The notes: a model not told the origin generated them from the sequence alone. A stretch of DNA of 16,149 nucleotides from Candidatus Acidiferrales bacterium (GCA_955651735.1 CATPAM010000375.1:1-16149); one strand, 5' to 3'; counted from the stretch's first letter, positions 1-6,977 are shown. Made by a program: numbers and translations.

Positions 1-1
1 C

Positions 2-232
2 GATCTGCGCGTGGTGAACGAAATTCAGTCGCGTTTGCGCGAGGAGAATGATCTGCGCGCAAATCCGGAAAGTACTGTCCCGGAATCGTCCCCGCAGAAG
101 CAGCCTGGCCGCAGCGATGGCTCGAAGCCGGCAACGCCGCGGCAGCAGAACCGCGCCAACGATCTGGCCCGACAAGTGGAAGTGCTAGCGATGGAAATGC
201 CAGCGGTTTGCGGCGGGCTTGGCCGACTGTGA
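2..232 (+). CDS. 3' end of an unidentified gene (N-terminus outside window)
   Basis: The reading frame is open from the first bases of the window to a TGA at 230-232, so this is the C-terminal ~76 residues of a gene that starts upstream. The GTG at 11 is probably an internal valine rather than a start. The visible part begins LRVVNEI, followed by a charged, Pro/Ser/Gln/Arg-rich tail that looks disordered. I do not recognise the family. The LRVVNEI stretch faintly resembles the last strand of a BON domain, but this is too short to call. It ends 16 bases before the ATG of the next gene on the same strand, so it is probably the upstream member of the operon encoding the LiaF-like membrane proteins. 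Confidence 0.45.
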   Translation, partial: DLRVVNEIQSRLREENDLRANPESTVPESSPQKQPGRSDGSKPATPRQQNRANDLARQVEVLAMEMPAVCGGLGRL

Positions 233-248
233 TTTCGAGGAGCGTGCT

Positions 249-905
249 ATGAAGTGTGCGGTGCATCCCGATGCGGATGCCGTAGGGTACTGCCGGAATT
301 GCGGCAAGGCGCTGTGCGCGGTGTGCGTGCGGCCGGTTCGCGATGTGTTGTATTGCGAAGACTGCCTTGCGAACGTGATGGGGATTCCGGGACCGCCGGC
401 GGCGACCGCGGTTTCCGGCGGAGCAGCGGCACCTCCAATGGCGGCAGCTTCGGCGCCACCTGCGCCGGGACTTGGGCCTAGTCCGGTGCTGGCGTTTTTC
501 CTGGGATTTTTGCCGGGGCTTGGAGCTTTCTATAACGAGCAATTCGGCAAAGGCATCATCCACCTGGCGATTTTCCTGTTTCTGTTCATCATTGGCGTGG
601 ACGGAGCGGTGAGCGGCGGGGCGGAAGCGGCACTGTGGATCTGCATCTCGGCGCTCTGGGTTTATATGCCGGTCGACGCGTATCGCACGGCGAAAGCGCG
701 GCTGGCAGGCCAACGTCTGGAAGATCCGCTGGAAAATTTCAGCAAAGGAAAGCCCGTCGGGCCGTTCCTGATCATCGGCATTGGAATTTTGCTGCTGCTG
801 CACAACTTTGACTGGTTCCCGTGGTGGAGGATTCAGCAGTTCTGGCCAATTATTTTGATCATTGTGGGCCTGCTAATGTTCAAGAACCGGCTTGGCGACC
901 GGTAA
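249..905 (+). CDS. B-box-type zinc finger membrane protein with LiaI/LiaF-like C-terminal module
   Basis: Predicted 218-residue inner-membrane protein. The N-terminus holds a zinc-binding cluster with the spacing of B-box-like fingers: C3xxH6, C15xxC18, C23xxC26, C36xxC39. An Ala/Pro/Gly-rich linker (about 45-78) follows. Two or three hydrophobic segments (about 79-142) contain an LPGLGAFYN-type motif resembling TM2-like proteins. A final pair of membrane segments (about 171-210), with the signature GILLLLHN and a Trp-rich turn, matches the LiaI/LiaF-like transmembrane module (DUF5668 type). I chose ATG 249 because GAGGAG lies 6 bases upstream; a TTG at 219 in the same frame has no comparable ribosome site and would overlap the previous gene. 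The next two genes follow within 12 and 6 bases and share the last module, so the three probably work together. Function is unknown; a sensor or scaffold in the envelope is an inference. Confidence 0.85.
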   Translation: MKCAVHPDADAVGYCRNCGKALCAVCVRPVRDVLYCEDCLANVMGIPGPPAATAVSGGAAAPPMAAASAPPAPGLGPSPVLAFFLGFLPGLGAFYNEQFGKGIIHLAIFLFLFIIGVDGAVSGGAEAALWICISALWVYMPVDAYRTAKARLAGQRLEDPLENFSKGKPVGPFLIIGIGILLLLHNFDWFPWWRIQQFWPIILIIVGLLMFKNRLGDR

Positions 906-917
906 GAGGTCGAACGA

Positions 918-1208
918 ATGAGCAATGGGATTCGCTGCCGCTGCCCGCGCTGTACCATACGCGGGCTGATGGGTCCTGCGGTGATCGTTACCATCGGTGT
1001 GTTGTTTCTGCTGCACGAAGTTCGCGGCGATGTCTTCGATTTCTCCAACACCTATCCGTTTATTCTGATCGTGATCGGCGCGATATTGCTGGCATCTTCG
1101 ATGGCGCCGATGGATGGCCACGTCGATTCGACCACGGTACCGCCGCCTGCTGTTCCCCCGGCAACACCCGGCCCCGCGCAGAGTTCACTGCCGGGCCAGG
1201 GACAATAA
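918..1208 (+). CDS. Small LiaI/LiaF-like membrane protein with N-terminal Cys cluster
   Basis: A 96-residue protein consisting almost entirely of one LiaI/LiaF-like module: membrane segments at about 19-33 and 47-60, separated by a short turn, with the signature GVLFLLHE in place of the GILLLLHN of its neighbours. The first residues carry three cysteines (C7, C9, C12; RCRCPRC), which look like half of a zinc ribbon. The C-terminal third is a Pro/Ala/Thr-rich tail, probably disordered. AGAGGT, which overlaps the stop codon of the preceding gene and lies 8 bases upstream of ATG 918, supports the start. It sits between two genes with the same module and is almost certainly co-transcribed with them. 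The biochemical function is unknown. An accessory subunit of a membrane stress-response complex is plausible by analogy with Lia systems of Gram-positive bacteria. Confidence 0.8.
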   Translation: MSNGIRCRCPRCTIRGLMGPAVIVTIGVLFLLHEVRGDVFDFSNTYPFILIVIGAILLASSMAPMDGHVDSTTVPPPAVPPATPGPAQSSLPGQGQ

Positions 1209-1214
1209 CCGCTC

Positions 1215-2576
1215 ATGGCCAGACTTCGCCCTCGCGGCAGCAGCGTTTTCAGCGGACTCGTTCTGATCTTCATCGGCTTGCTGCTGCTGCTGCACAACTA
1301 TCGCGGCTTTGAACTGCCGGGAATCATTCTGCGCTGGTGGCCGCTGGTCCTGATTTTCTGGGGCGCGATCAAGATTTATGAGCGAACCGCGGGTGCGCGA
1401 GCGTCGCAGCCGGGCGCTTCGCGAATCACGGCGGGGGAGATCTTTCTGGTGCTGGGCCTGCTAGCGCTGGTGGGGATCGTCGTTGGCGTGGATCAGGCAA
1501 GGCGACACATTCCGGGGATGGACGACATCGACATTGGTATGGGCGAGGCCTTTGCAAGCAGCATTGATGTGGCGCCCAAACCAGTCCCGGCGAATGCGCG
1601 TGTGACGGTGCGAGGCGGGCGCGGCGATATCAGCGTTCGCGCCTCCGATACGCCGGAGATTCGCGTGGCCGGCAAGGTGAACGTGAAGAGCTGGAGCGAG
1701 AACGCTGCGAAGAAGCTAAGCGAGCAGGTTTCCGCAGAGATCGTTCAGAATGGCGACGGGTTTGAGGTACGGCCCACCGGCGTGCGGGGCGGAAACTCGC
1801 GTGTCAGAGTCGATATGGATATCAGCGTTCCGAAGAAGGCTTTGCTGAGCATTCACAGCGACAAGGGCGATATAAGTGTTTCGGACATGGCTTCGCAGGT
1901 CAGCATCGATAACGGCAATGGCGACATCGACGTGCGCGGCACGGGCGGAGACGTGAGCGTGGACATGCGCCACGGCGACGCCAAGATTTCAGACACCAAG
2001 GGCGACGTAAAAATTTCCGGGCGCGGCGGAAGCGTGGAGGTCGTGAACGCCAGCGGCAGCTTTACCATTAACGGAGAGTTTGTCGGGCCGATTCGAGCGG
2101 ACAAAGTCGCCAAGGGCGTGCGCTTTGTGTCGCATCGGACGGATTTGACACTGACGCAGCTTTCGGGCCACATGGAAGCTGGGTCGGGGAATCTGGATGT
2201 GGTCGACGCGCCGGGTAACTTGATTGTGCGAACGCGCGATGAGGACATCACCATCGAAAACGCCGGCGGCAAGGTGAAAATCGACAACCGCAACGGCAAT
2301 ATTCAGGTGCGCTTCTCTTCGCCGCCGAAAGAGGACATAGAAATCACGAACGCGTCTGCCCCGATTACTCTGACTTTGCCGGAGTCCTCGAGTTTTGAGA
2401 TTTTGGCGGACTGCCACTCGGGGGATATCGATTCTGAATTCGAGGCAGATACTTTGAAGCGAACTTCGAGCGATTCCGGCGACGCACATCTGGAAGGCAA
2501 GTACGGACGCGGGCGCGGACCGAAGATCACGCTGAAAACCAGCTACGGGTCGATCTCCATCCACAAAACCAGTTAG
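1215..2576 (+). CDS. LiaF/LiaG-like membrane protein with DUF4097 beta-repeat domain
   Basis: 453 residues. The N-terminus (about 11-55) is the LiaI/LiaF-like module: two membrane segments with the signature LLLLLHN and a Trp-rich turn. A third membrane segment follows at about 74-92. Residues about 115-450 form a DUF4097-type domain (putative adhesin, also found in LiaG). It is rich in short strands built on GDI/GDV-x-V motifs (RGDISV 136-141, KGDISV 217-222, NGDIDV 235-240, GGDVSV 244-249, KGDVKI 262-267), which suggests a right-handed beta solenoid. It ends with the family-typical ITLKTSYGSISI. The domain should face the periplasm. The gene starts 6 bases after the preceding stop, with only a weak AGGGA 12 bases upstream, so translation is probably coupled. 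It is the last gene of the operon, convergent with lemA. No enzymatic residues are evident; a scaffold or sensing role is inferred. Confidence 0.85.
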   Translation: MARLRPRGSSVFSGLVLIFIGLLLLLHNYRGFELPGIILRWWPLVLIFWGAIKIYERTAGARASQPGASRITAGEIFLVLGLLALVGIVVGVDQARRHIPGMDDIDIGMGEAFASSIDVAPKPVPANARVTVRGGRGDISVRASDTPEIRVAGKVNVKSWSENAAKKLSEQVSAEIVQNGDGFEVRPTGVRGGNSRVRVDMDISVPKKALLSIHSDKGDISVSDMASQVSIDNGNGDIDVRGTGGDVSVDMRHGDAKISDTKGDVKISGRGGSVEVVNASGSFTINGEFVGPIRADKVAKGVRFVSHRTDLTLTQLSGHMEAGSGNLDVVDAPGNLIVRTRDEDITIENAGGKVKIDNRNGNIQVRFSSPPKEDIEITNASAPITLTLPESSSFEILADCHSGDIDSEFEADTLKRTSSDSGDAHLEGKYGRGRGPKITLKTSYGSISIHKTS

Positions 2577-2616
2577 CGGTGCCCCGTTCGGCGAACACCT
2601 TGTAAGATGTACTGTG

Positions 2617-3180
2617 TCAAGTCGTTATTGCCACGGGAACGGGCGCCCGTTCGGCGGCTGACACCTGGAACATTGCGCGCGGCTGCAAGCCCAAAGTCTT
2701 CGCAACAAAACTGTCGGGGATCTGCCGAATGCGTGTGTTGAACAGATTGATGGAGTCGTTGTAAAACTCGCGGCGGTCGGCGATTTGATTCTCGAGTTCG
2801 GTGATGCGCTTCTGGAGCTCGAGGAAGGTAGCGTTTGCTTGTAGGGACGGATAGTTCTCGGCCGCTGCAAAGAGCTGCTGCACGGACGCGGTAACCGAGC
2901 CGCTTGCTAAAGCTTTCTGGTCTGTGGTGAATGCTGAACCGTACTTTGCTCTGGCTTCCGTCAGCCGCTGGAGGGTATCTCGTTCGTATTGCATGTAGCC
3001 TTGACACACGGCCACCAGCCTAGGCAGTTCATCATGCCGCTGCTTCAGTAGAACCTCGATGTTGGCCCAGGCCTTATCAATGTCATTGCGAAGAGCGACT
3101 AAACCGTTGTACAGCGTCCCGAGATAGGTCGACAGTCCGGCCGCGATAAAGAACAAAACGATCAATGGAATGAGACCCAT
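2617..3180 (-). CDS. lemA: LemA family protein
   Basis: 187 residues, the usual LemA length. An N-terminal membrane anchor (about 3-20) is followed by a long helical domain with family hallmarks: NGLVALRNDIDKAWANI (25-41), the helix containing QRHDELPRL, AENYPSLQANATFLELQ (107-123), and the EN-Q-I---R--YN-S-N-FN motif at 130-149, closing with RQIPDSFVA. ATG 3180 is preceded by AGGAG at a spacing of 6. It lies 21 bases downstream of the GIDE-domain gene on the same strand, a common bacterial pairing, so the two are one transcription unit. LemA proteins are membrane-anchored helical bundles. No general biochemical activity is established; roles in envelope quality control or presentation to sensor proteins have been proposed. 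Its 3' end is convergent with the DUF4097 gene, 40 bases away. Confidence 0.95.
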   Translation of the reverse strand: MGLIPLIVLFFIAAGLSTYLGTLYNGLVALRNDIDKAWANIEVLLKQRHDELPRLVAVCQGYMQYERDTLQRLTEARAKYGSAFTTDQKALASGSVTASVQQLFAAAENYPSLQANATFLELQKRITELENQIADRREFYNDSINLFNTRIRQIPDSFVAKTLGLQPRAMFQVSAAERAPVPVAITT

Positions 3181-3201
3181 GCCCGCTCCTGTGCAACGCT
3201 T

Positions 3202-4401
3202 CTACATCCATCCCCAATAGACGAAAAGAACATAGAGGCAGATCAACGCGAAAACCGGGCCTCCCCAGATGCATCCCATGGATTTCCAACCAAGCGACTG
3301 CACTACCTCGCGCCGACTCTGCGAAGAAATTGTGAAAGGGTCGCCGCGCTCGCCTTGGTTGACAGCCACCCGCGGGTGCAAGTCGAACGCGTAAGGCGAT
3401 ATATTTGGCTCCGCACCGCTCTGCGTCTGGGCTGCTGGTGCAGGCTCCTGACTCGAAGCAATCGCTGCCGGCATCAGATTCGCAACGAGGGTCCCGCCTT
3501 CGCCCGTCCCGTTGGAAACTATCATTTTCCCCGATTTGGCCTGGGCCGGAATGGGAAGAGACACGCCTGCTTGCTTCAGAGTTTCCAAAATGTCGTCTGG
3601 AAGCTCGACGGGTCCACCGTCCGAGCGGGTTGCGATCGTGAAGGTCCTCTTGGTACTGGGAGCGCGCTGAAGGAAGCCCGCCATGGCTTTGGCCGCGACA
3701 CCGGGAACATTCGTTCCATAGCTGAATTTCAAGCCGGGAGAACTACCAAGGCTCAGGCCCACGGAGAATTTCTTGCCGCTCGTGTGCGGTTGCGCATTCC
3801 AGGAATTCAGCATGGAATTTTCGCCGAAGGTGCCGAACACAAACAGCGGGTGGCCCGGCTTGATGATGTGCTCTTCGAGTCGCACCTTGTCCCCTACGGT
3901 AAGCCCGCGACTTGCCACGAATCTCTTGATGCTCACGGGAACCGCACTGTCTTGGCCAAATAAAGAGGTGCGAATGTCGTCGTAAAAGCTGCGATGCACG
4001 TCGAGCGTCGCGCCCTGCGGGTTCACCAAGACTTTCCCGGTGTTATCTTCGAGGAAAAAAGGGACGCACACGCTTTCATCCACCGCCTGTTGCCAGCTTT
4101 CACCTTTGCCGGAATCCAGCCACTGCCAAGCCCGCGCGCGATAGTAGTAGCACGGCGCGCCGGTGATGGCGGCGGAGATCGTCTTGGGTCCGGTGGGCAT
4201 TCCGCTGACCTCCACTAATCCCATGGACGCACTGCGGATTTTGGAGAACGGCGTGTTGAGGATCAATCGCTTGTACTGCAGCATGCGGAACCCGCGGAAG
4301 AAGAGCAAAATGCCGGTCACCACGCCCATAAGCACCAGGACCGAGAGCCACATCGAGTCAGTTTCGAAAACGTTGGCAGACAGCGAAACTCCAGCACCCA
4401 C
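3202..4401 (-). CDS. GIDE-domain (BAM-like) membrane protein, RING-less
   Basis: 399 residues. Membrane segments lie at about 18-36 and 378-396. Between them, about 60-190 matches the GIDE domain, known from the mitochondrial E3 ligase MUL1/MAPL and its bacterial relatives: GAPCYYYRAR (81-90), a VPFFLEDNTGKVLVNPQGA stretch (113-131), DKVRLEEHIIKPGHPLFVFG (171-190). A long low-complexity Ala/Gln/Pro linker follows. There is no RING finger, so ubiquitin ligation is not implied; annotation pipelines often misname such proteins 'E3 ubiquitin ligase'. The likely start is the GTG at 4401, with GGAG 8 bases upstream. An internal ATG at 4353 lies just before the first membrane segment but has no ribosome site. 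Co-transcribed with lemA. Function is unknown; a shared membrane or envelope role with LemA is inferred from the pairing. Confidence 0.85.
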   Translation of the reverse strand: MGAGVSLSANVFETDSMWLSVLVLMGVVTGILLFFRGFRMLQYKRLILNTPFSKIRSASMGLVEVSGMPTGPKTISAAITGAPCYYYRARAWQWLDSGKGESWQQAVDESVCVPFFLEDNTGKVLVNPQGATLDVHRSFYDDIRTSLFGQDSAVPVSIKRFVASRGLTVGDKVRLEEHIIKPGHPLFVFGTFGENSMLNSWNAQPHTSGKKFSVGLSLGSSPGLKFSYGTNVPGVAAKAMAGFLQRAPSTKRTFTIATRSDGGPVELPDDILETLKQAGVSLPIPAQAKSGKMIVSNGTGEGGTLVANLMPAAIASSQEPAPAAQTQSGAEPNISPYAFDLHPRVAVNQGERGDPFTISSQSRREVVQSLGWKSMGCIWGGPVFALICLYVLFVYWGWM

Positions 4402-4491
4402 GAAATGCGCTCCGTACCGCGATGAATCAGCTATTTGCTTAGTTTAAAGGCGAGTCGCGAACTGATGCGGGCCTGTTACGCGGGCGATTTC

Positions 4492-4524
4492 CAAACCTAC
4501 ACCTCCTGAACAAGAAAGGGAGGT
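4492..4524 (-). terminator. Weak hairpin downstream of aroA, with an embedded strong ribosome-binding sequence
   Basis: An inverted repeat (ACCTCC at 4501-4506 and GGAGGT at 4519-4524, loop 12) lies 9 bases beyond the aroA stop. It could mark the transcript end but has no U-run. On the minus strand its 3' arm reads AGGAGGTGT (4507-4499), an almost ideal Shine-Dalgarno sequence, 7 bases before a TTG at 4494 that opens only a 16-codon frame. The element could therefore also be a translation site for a leader peptide upstream of the GIDE gene. I cannot decide between the two. Confidence 0.25.
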
Positions 4525-4533
4525 TGAATTCTA

Positions 4534-5841
4534 TTATTCTGCGAGCCGTTCGAGGTCTTCGTAAAACGTGGGATAGGAGACGGCGGCGCAGCCGGCGTCG
4601 CGGATTACGGTAGCGCCGCTCGCGCCGAGGGCTGCTACTGCGAAGGCCATGGCGATGCGGTGGTCACCGTGCGGCTCGATTTCGGCACCGCGCAACCGTC
4701 CTCCTTGGCGGCCTTCGACGCGCAGGCCGTCCGGACGTTCTTCCACGGTGGCGCCCATGCGGCGCAGATTTTCGGCGAGCGCAGCGATGCGGTCGCTTTC
4801 TTTAACGCGCAACTCCGCGGCGTCGCGGATTTCGATGCCCTGCTCCGTGTACGGGCCGAGTGCGGCGAGCATGGGCAATTCGTCGATGACCAACGGAATT
4901 TGCTCGCCCTCAATCACGCCGCCCTTGAGTGATGCGCCTTTCACCGCCAAGTCCCCTACGATTTCACCGTGCGCGCTGCGTACGGACAGCATCTGGAGGG
5001 AGGCGCCCATGGAGGCGAACACATCGAGAATTGCGGTGCGCGTGGGATTCAGACCGATGTTGCGGATCAGTAGGTTCGAGTCTGGAAAGAGCGAAGCGGC
5101 GGCGATAAAAAAAACCGCTGAGGACAGGTCTCCGGGCACGTCCAGAGAGCGCCCGTGCAATTTCGCGCCGCCATTTCCCGCGGCGAGTCCCTGTATGCGG
5201 ATGGTCTTGCCACTTTTTTCGATGCGTGCGCCAAATTCCTCGAGAGCGAGCTCCGTATGATCGCGGGTACGAGCCGGCTCGGTGACGATGGTCTCGCCTT
5301 CCGCAAATAATCCCGCGAGCAACACTGCGGATTTTACCTGGGCGCTGGCCATGGGCATTTTAAAGTCGATCGCATGCAGGCGGCCGCCGCGAATTTCGAG
5401 TGGGGCGAAATTGTCATCGCGCGCGCGGATGTCCGCACCCATTTGGCGCAGAGGACCGACCACGCGGTTCATGGGACGATTTTGCAGCGAGGAGTCGCCG
5501 GTCAATTGCGACATAAATTCCTGCCCGGCAAGAATGCCGGCGAGCAGGCGCATGGTGGTGCCGGAGTTTCCGGCATCGAGAGCGCGGCGTGAACCCTTCA
5601 ATCCGCGCAAGCCCCGCCCAATGATGCGAACCGTGTCTTTGTCGAGCTTCACTTCGGCGCCCAGCGCCTTCATGCACTCGAGCGTGCTATGGCAATCGGC
5701 GGCGGCGGCAAAGTGGCGTAGCTCGCTCGCGCCCTCGGCTAGCGCGGCAATCATGGCATAGCGGTGAGAGATGGATTTGTCGCCGGGAGGCTCGACGCCG
5801 CCGGTGAGCTGCCTTGCAGGGTGAATCGTGCGCCTTTTCAC
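4534..5841 (-). CDS. aroA: 3-phosphoshikimate 1-carboxyvinyltransferase (EPSP synthase), class II-like
   Basis: 435 residues, full length for EPSP synthase. It transfers the enolpyruvyl group of PEP to shikimate 3-phosphate, the sixth step of the shikimate pathway, in the cytoplasm. Substrate-binding motifs are intact: PGDKSISHR (19-27), AGNSGTTMRLL (90-100), SLQNRPM (118-124), SAQVK (166-170), RDHTE (193-197), NPTR (265-268), the catalytic Asp in IDELP (319-323), the Glu/Arg pair in VKESDR (346-351), and PHGDHRIAMAF (390-400). GDKS, SAQ-x-K, R-x-HTE and N-x-TR together are the class II signature. The start is a GTG at 5841; a stop codon lies in frame just upstream and there is no Shine-Dalgarno. 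A -10-like TAAAAT at 5853-5848 is placed for a leaderless transcript. No other aro gene is nearby. Divergent from the Met/His-rich gene. Confidence 0.97.
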   Translation of the reverse strand: MKRRTIHPARQLTGGVEPPGDKSISHRYAMIAALAEGASELRHFAAAADCHSTLECMKALGAEVKLDKDTVRIIGRGLRGLKGSRRALDAGNSGTTMRLLAGILAGQEFMSQLTGDSSLQNRPMNRVVGPLRQMGADIRARDDNFAPLEIRGGRLHAIDFKMPMASAQVKSAVLLAGLFAEGETIVTEPARTRDHTELALEEFGARIEKSGKTIRIQGLAAGNGGAKLHGRSLDVPGDLSSAVFFIAAASLFPDSNLLIRNIGLNPTRTAILDVFASMGASLQMLSVRSAHGEIVGDLAVKGASLKGGVIEGEQIPLVIDELPMLAALGPYTEQGIEIRDAAELRVKESDRIAALAENLRRMGATVEERPDGLRVEGRQGGRLRGAEIEPHGDHRIAMAFAVAALGASGATVIRDAGCAAVSYPTFYEDLERLAE

Positions 5842-5847
5842 GTGGCA

Positions 5848-5876
5848 ATTTTAGCATGGGGCGCGCAGGGCAAGAA
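5848..5876 (-). promoter_or_regulatory. Candidate aroA promoter (leaderless)
   Basis: On the minus strand TAAAAT (5853-5848) is a good -10 box. TTCTTG (5876-5871), exactly 17 bases upstream, is a poor -35. The expected transcription start, about 7 bases downstream, falls on the GTG start codon of aroA, which has no ribosome-binding site. Seen: the boxes and spacing. Inferred: leaderless initiation. Confidence 0.35.
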
Positions 5877-6019
5877 TTTCACTGTAGAGCGCAGAGGGCA
5901 CGCCGTTCGGAAGAGGAAAGAACCTGTCCGTTCGTACAGTGTGGCCAGCGAAACACACCTCGTTTGGCTGAAATCTTCCGCCGAGCAATTCCGTATTATT
6001 TAGTGCAGGAGAAACTGTG

Positions 6020-6841
6020 ATGTCCGCACGCAGCACGGTCGTTCAAGTCGCGGCGAAGGCCGGAATGCTTCTTGGCGGGTTTCTTGTATTCACCATTTTG
6101 CTTGCGGCATTGCCGGCACATCGCACGCCGGCGCAGCAGGCGTCCACGCAAGAGTCCGCCACACAGACACCGGATGCCGATCACAGCAGCATGCCCGGTA
6201 TGGACATGAGTGACGAGCATGCGAATGAGAAGGCCGCGGTGCACGACATGACGCCGGGCCATCACGACGCGCACAGCCAGCACATGACCATGACGGCGAT
6301 GCGCGCGCAAACTCCGGAAGACGTGCAGCGGGCGAATGAAATTGTGGCGCAGCTTCGGGCTGGGATCGAGAAGTATCGCGATTATCGCGTGGCGCTGAAC
6401 GACGGCTTCAAGATTTTCTTGCCGAATATCCAGCAACCGGAATATCACTTCACAAGTTATCGCAACGGCTTTTTGGAAGCTTTTACGTTTGATCCGGCGC
6501 GGCCGACGTCACTGCTGTATCGGAAGACTTCAACCGGATACGAACTGGTGGGCGCGATGTATACCATGCCGAAGCGGGCGAGCGAGGATCAGCTCAATGC
6601 GCGCGTGCCGCTGAGCGTGGCGATGTGGCACCTGCATACGAATCTGTGCATGCCGCCGCGCGCGGTGTTACGCAACGCAGACTGGACCAAGTTCGGCCTG
6701 AAAGGCTCGATCGCCACTCAGGATGCTTGCGATGCGGCCGGCGGGCGCTTCCGGCCGTCGATCTTCGGATGGATGGTGCATGTCTATCCCTACGAGGATT
6801 CGCTCGACAAAGTCTTCGCGATGCACCACCACATGGATTAG
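6020..6841 (+). CDS. Exported or membrane-anchored Met/His-rich protein of unknown function
   Basis: 273 residues. A hydrophobic segment at 13-31 is either an uncleaved anchor or a signal peptide, and the sequence then becomes polar. Residues 55-94 are very rich in methionine and histidine (MPGMDMSDEH 58-67, HDMTPGHHDAHSQHMTM 75-91), a composition seen in copper-handling periplasmic proteins. The rest (about 98-273) looks globular: YHFTSYRNGFLEAF (142-155), a WHLHTNLCMPP motif (203-213), a second Cys at 237, WMVHVYPYE (251-259), and a C-terminal MHHHMD. I recall similar unnamed proteins in acidobacteria but know no function. ATG 6020 is chosen, with AGGAG 8 bases upstream; a GTG at 6017 is less likely. 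A TATTAT at 5994-5999 may be its -10. It stands alone, divergent from aroA. Metal binding in the periplasm is inferred from composition only. Confidence 0.8.
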   Translation: MSARSTVVQVAAKAGMLLGGFLVFTILLAALPAHRTPAQQASTQESATQTPDADHSSMPGMDMSDEHANEKAAVHDMTPGHHDAHSQHMTMTAMRAQTPEDVQRANEIVAQLRAGIEKYRDYRVALNDGFKIFLPNIQQPEYHFTSYRNGFLEAFTFDPARPTSLLYRKTSTGYELVGAMYTMPKRASEDQLNARVPLSVAMWHLHTNLCMPPRAVLRNADWTKFGLKGSIATQDACDAAGGRFRPSIFGWMVHVYPYEDSLDKVFAMHHHMD

Positions 6842-6868
6842 CTGCCGCTCGCAAACAGCCTAGGAACG

Positions 6869-6888
6869 CACAGCCATAATTGGCCGTG
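6869..6888 (+). terminator. Weak hairpin after the Met/His-rich gene
   Basis: CACAGCC (6869-6875) and GGCCGTG (6882-6888) can pair with one A-C mismatch around a 6-base loop, 28 bases beyond the stop. The following bases (TTGCATAAATGTTT) hold only short T runs. A weak intrinsic terminator is possible. Confidence 0.2.
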
Positions 6889-6977
6889 TTGCATAAATGT
6901 TTCGATAATCCTCTGAAGTCCGATATCTGACCAACCTTGTCCCGGCGTCATGTAGACCATGCTTGGTTCATCGCCCC

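Noticed and set aside
219..248. Earlier TTG start for the zinc-finger gene
   Set aside because: No ribosome-binding site and it would overlap the previous gene; GAGGAG is ideally spaced before ATG 249.
2584..2657. 11-base direct repeat CCCGTTCGGCG around the end of lemA, and a GTTCG/CGAAC mini-hairpin at 2588-2598
   Set aside because: Too short; one copy is inside the lemA coding sequence and the hairpin has only about 4 effective base pairs with no U-run.
3355..3963. 202-codon plus-strand open frame inside the GIDE gene
   Set aside because: Antisense to the GIDE-domain coding sequence; no recognisable domain and no ribosome-binding site.
3202..4401. Reading the GIDE protein as an E3 ubiquitin ligase
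   Set aside because: No RING finger cysteines or histidines are present, and bacteria of this kind lack a ubiquitin system.
4649..5260. 203-codon plus-strand open frame inside aroA
   Set aside because: Antisense to a certain gene with all EPSP synthase motifs; composition rich in Arg/Ser/Pro, typical of a GC-rich shadow frame.
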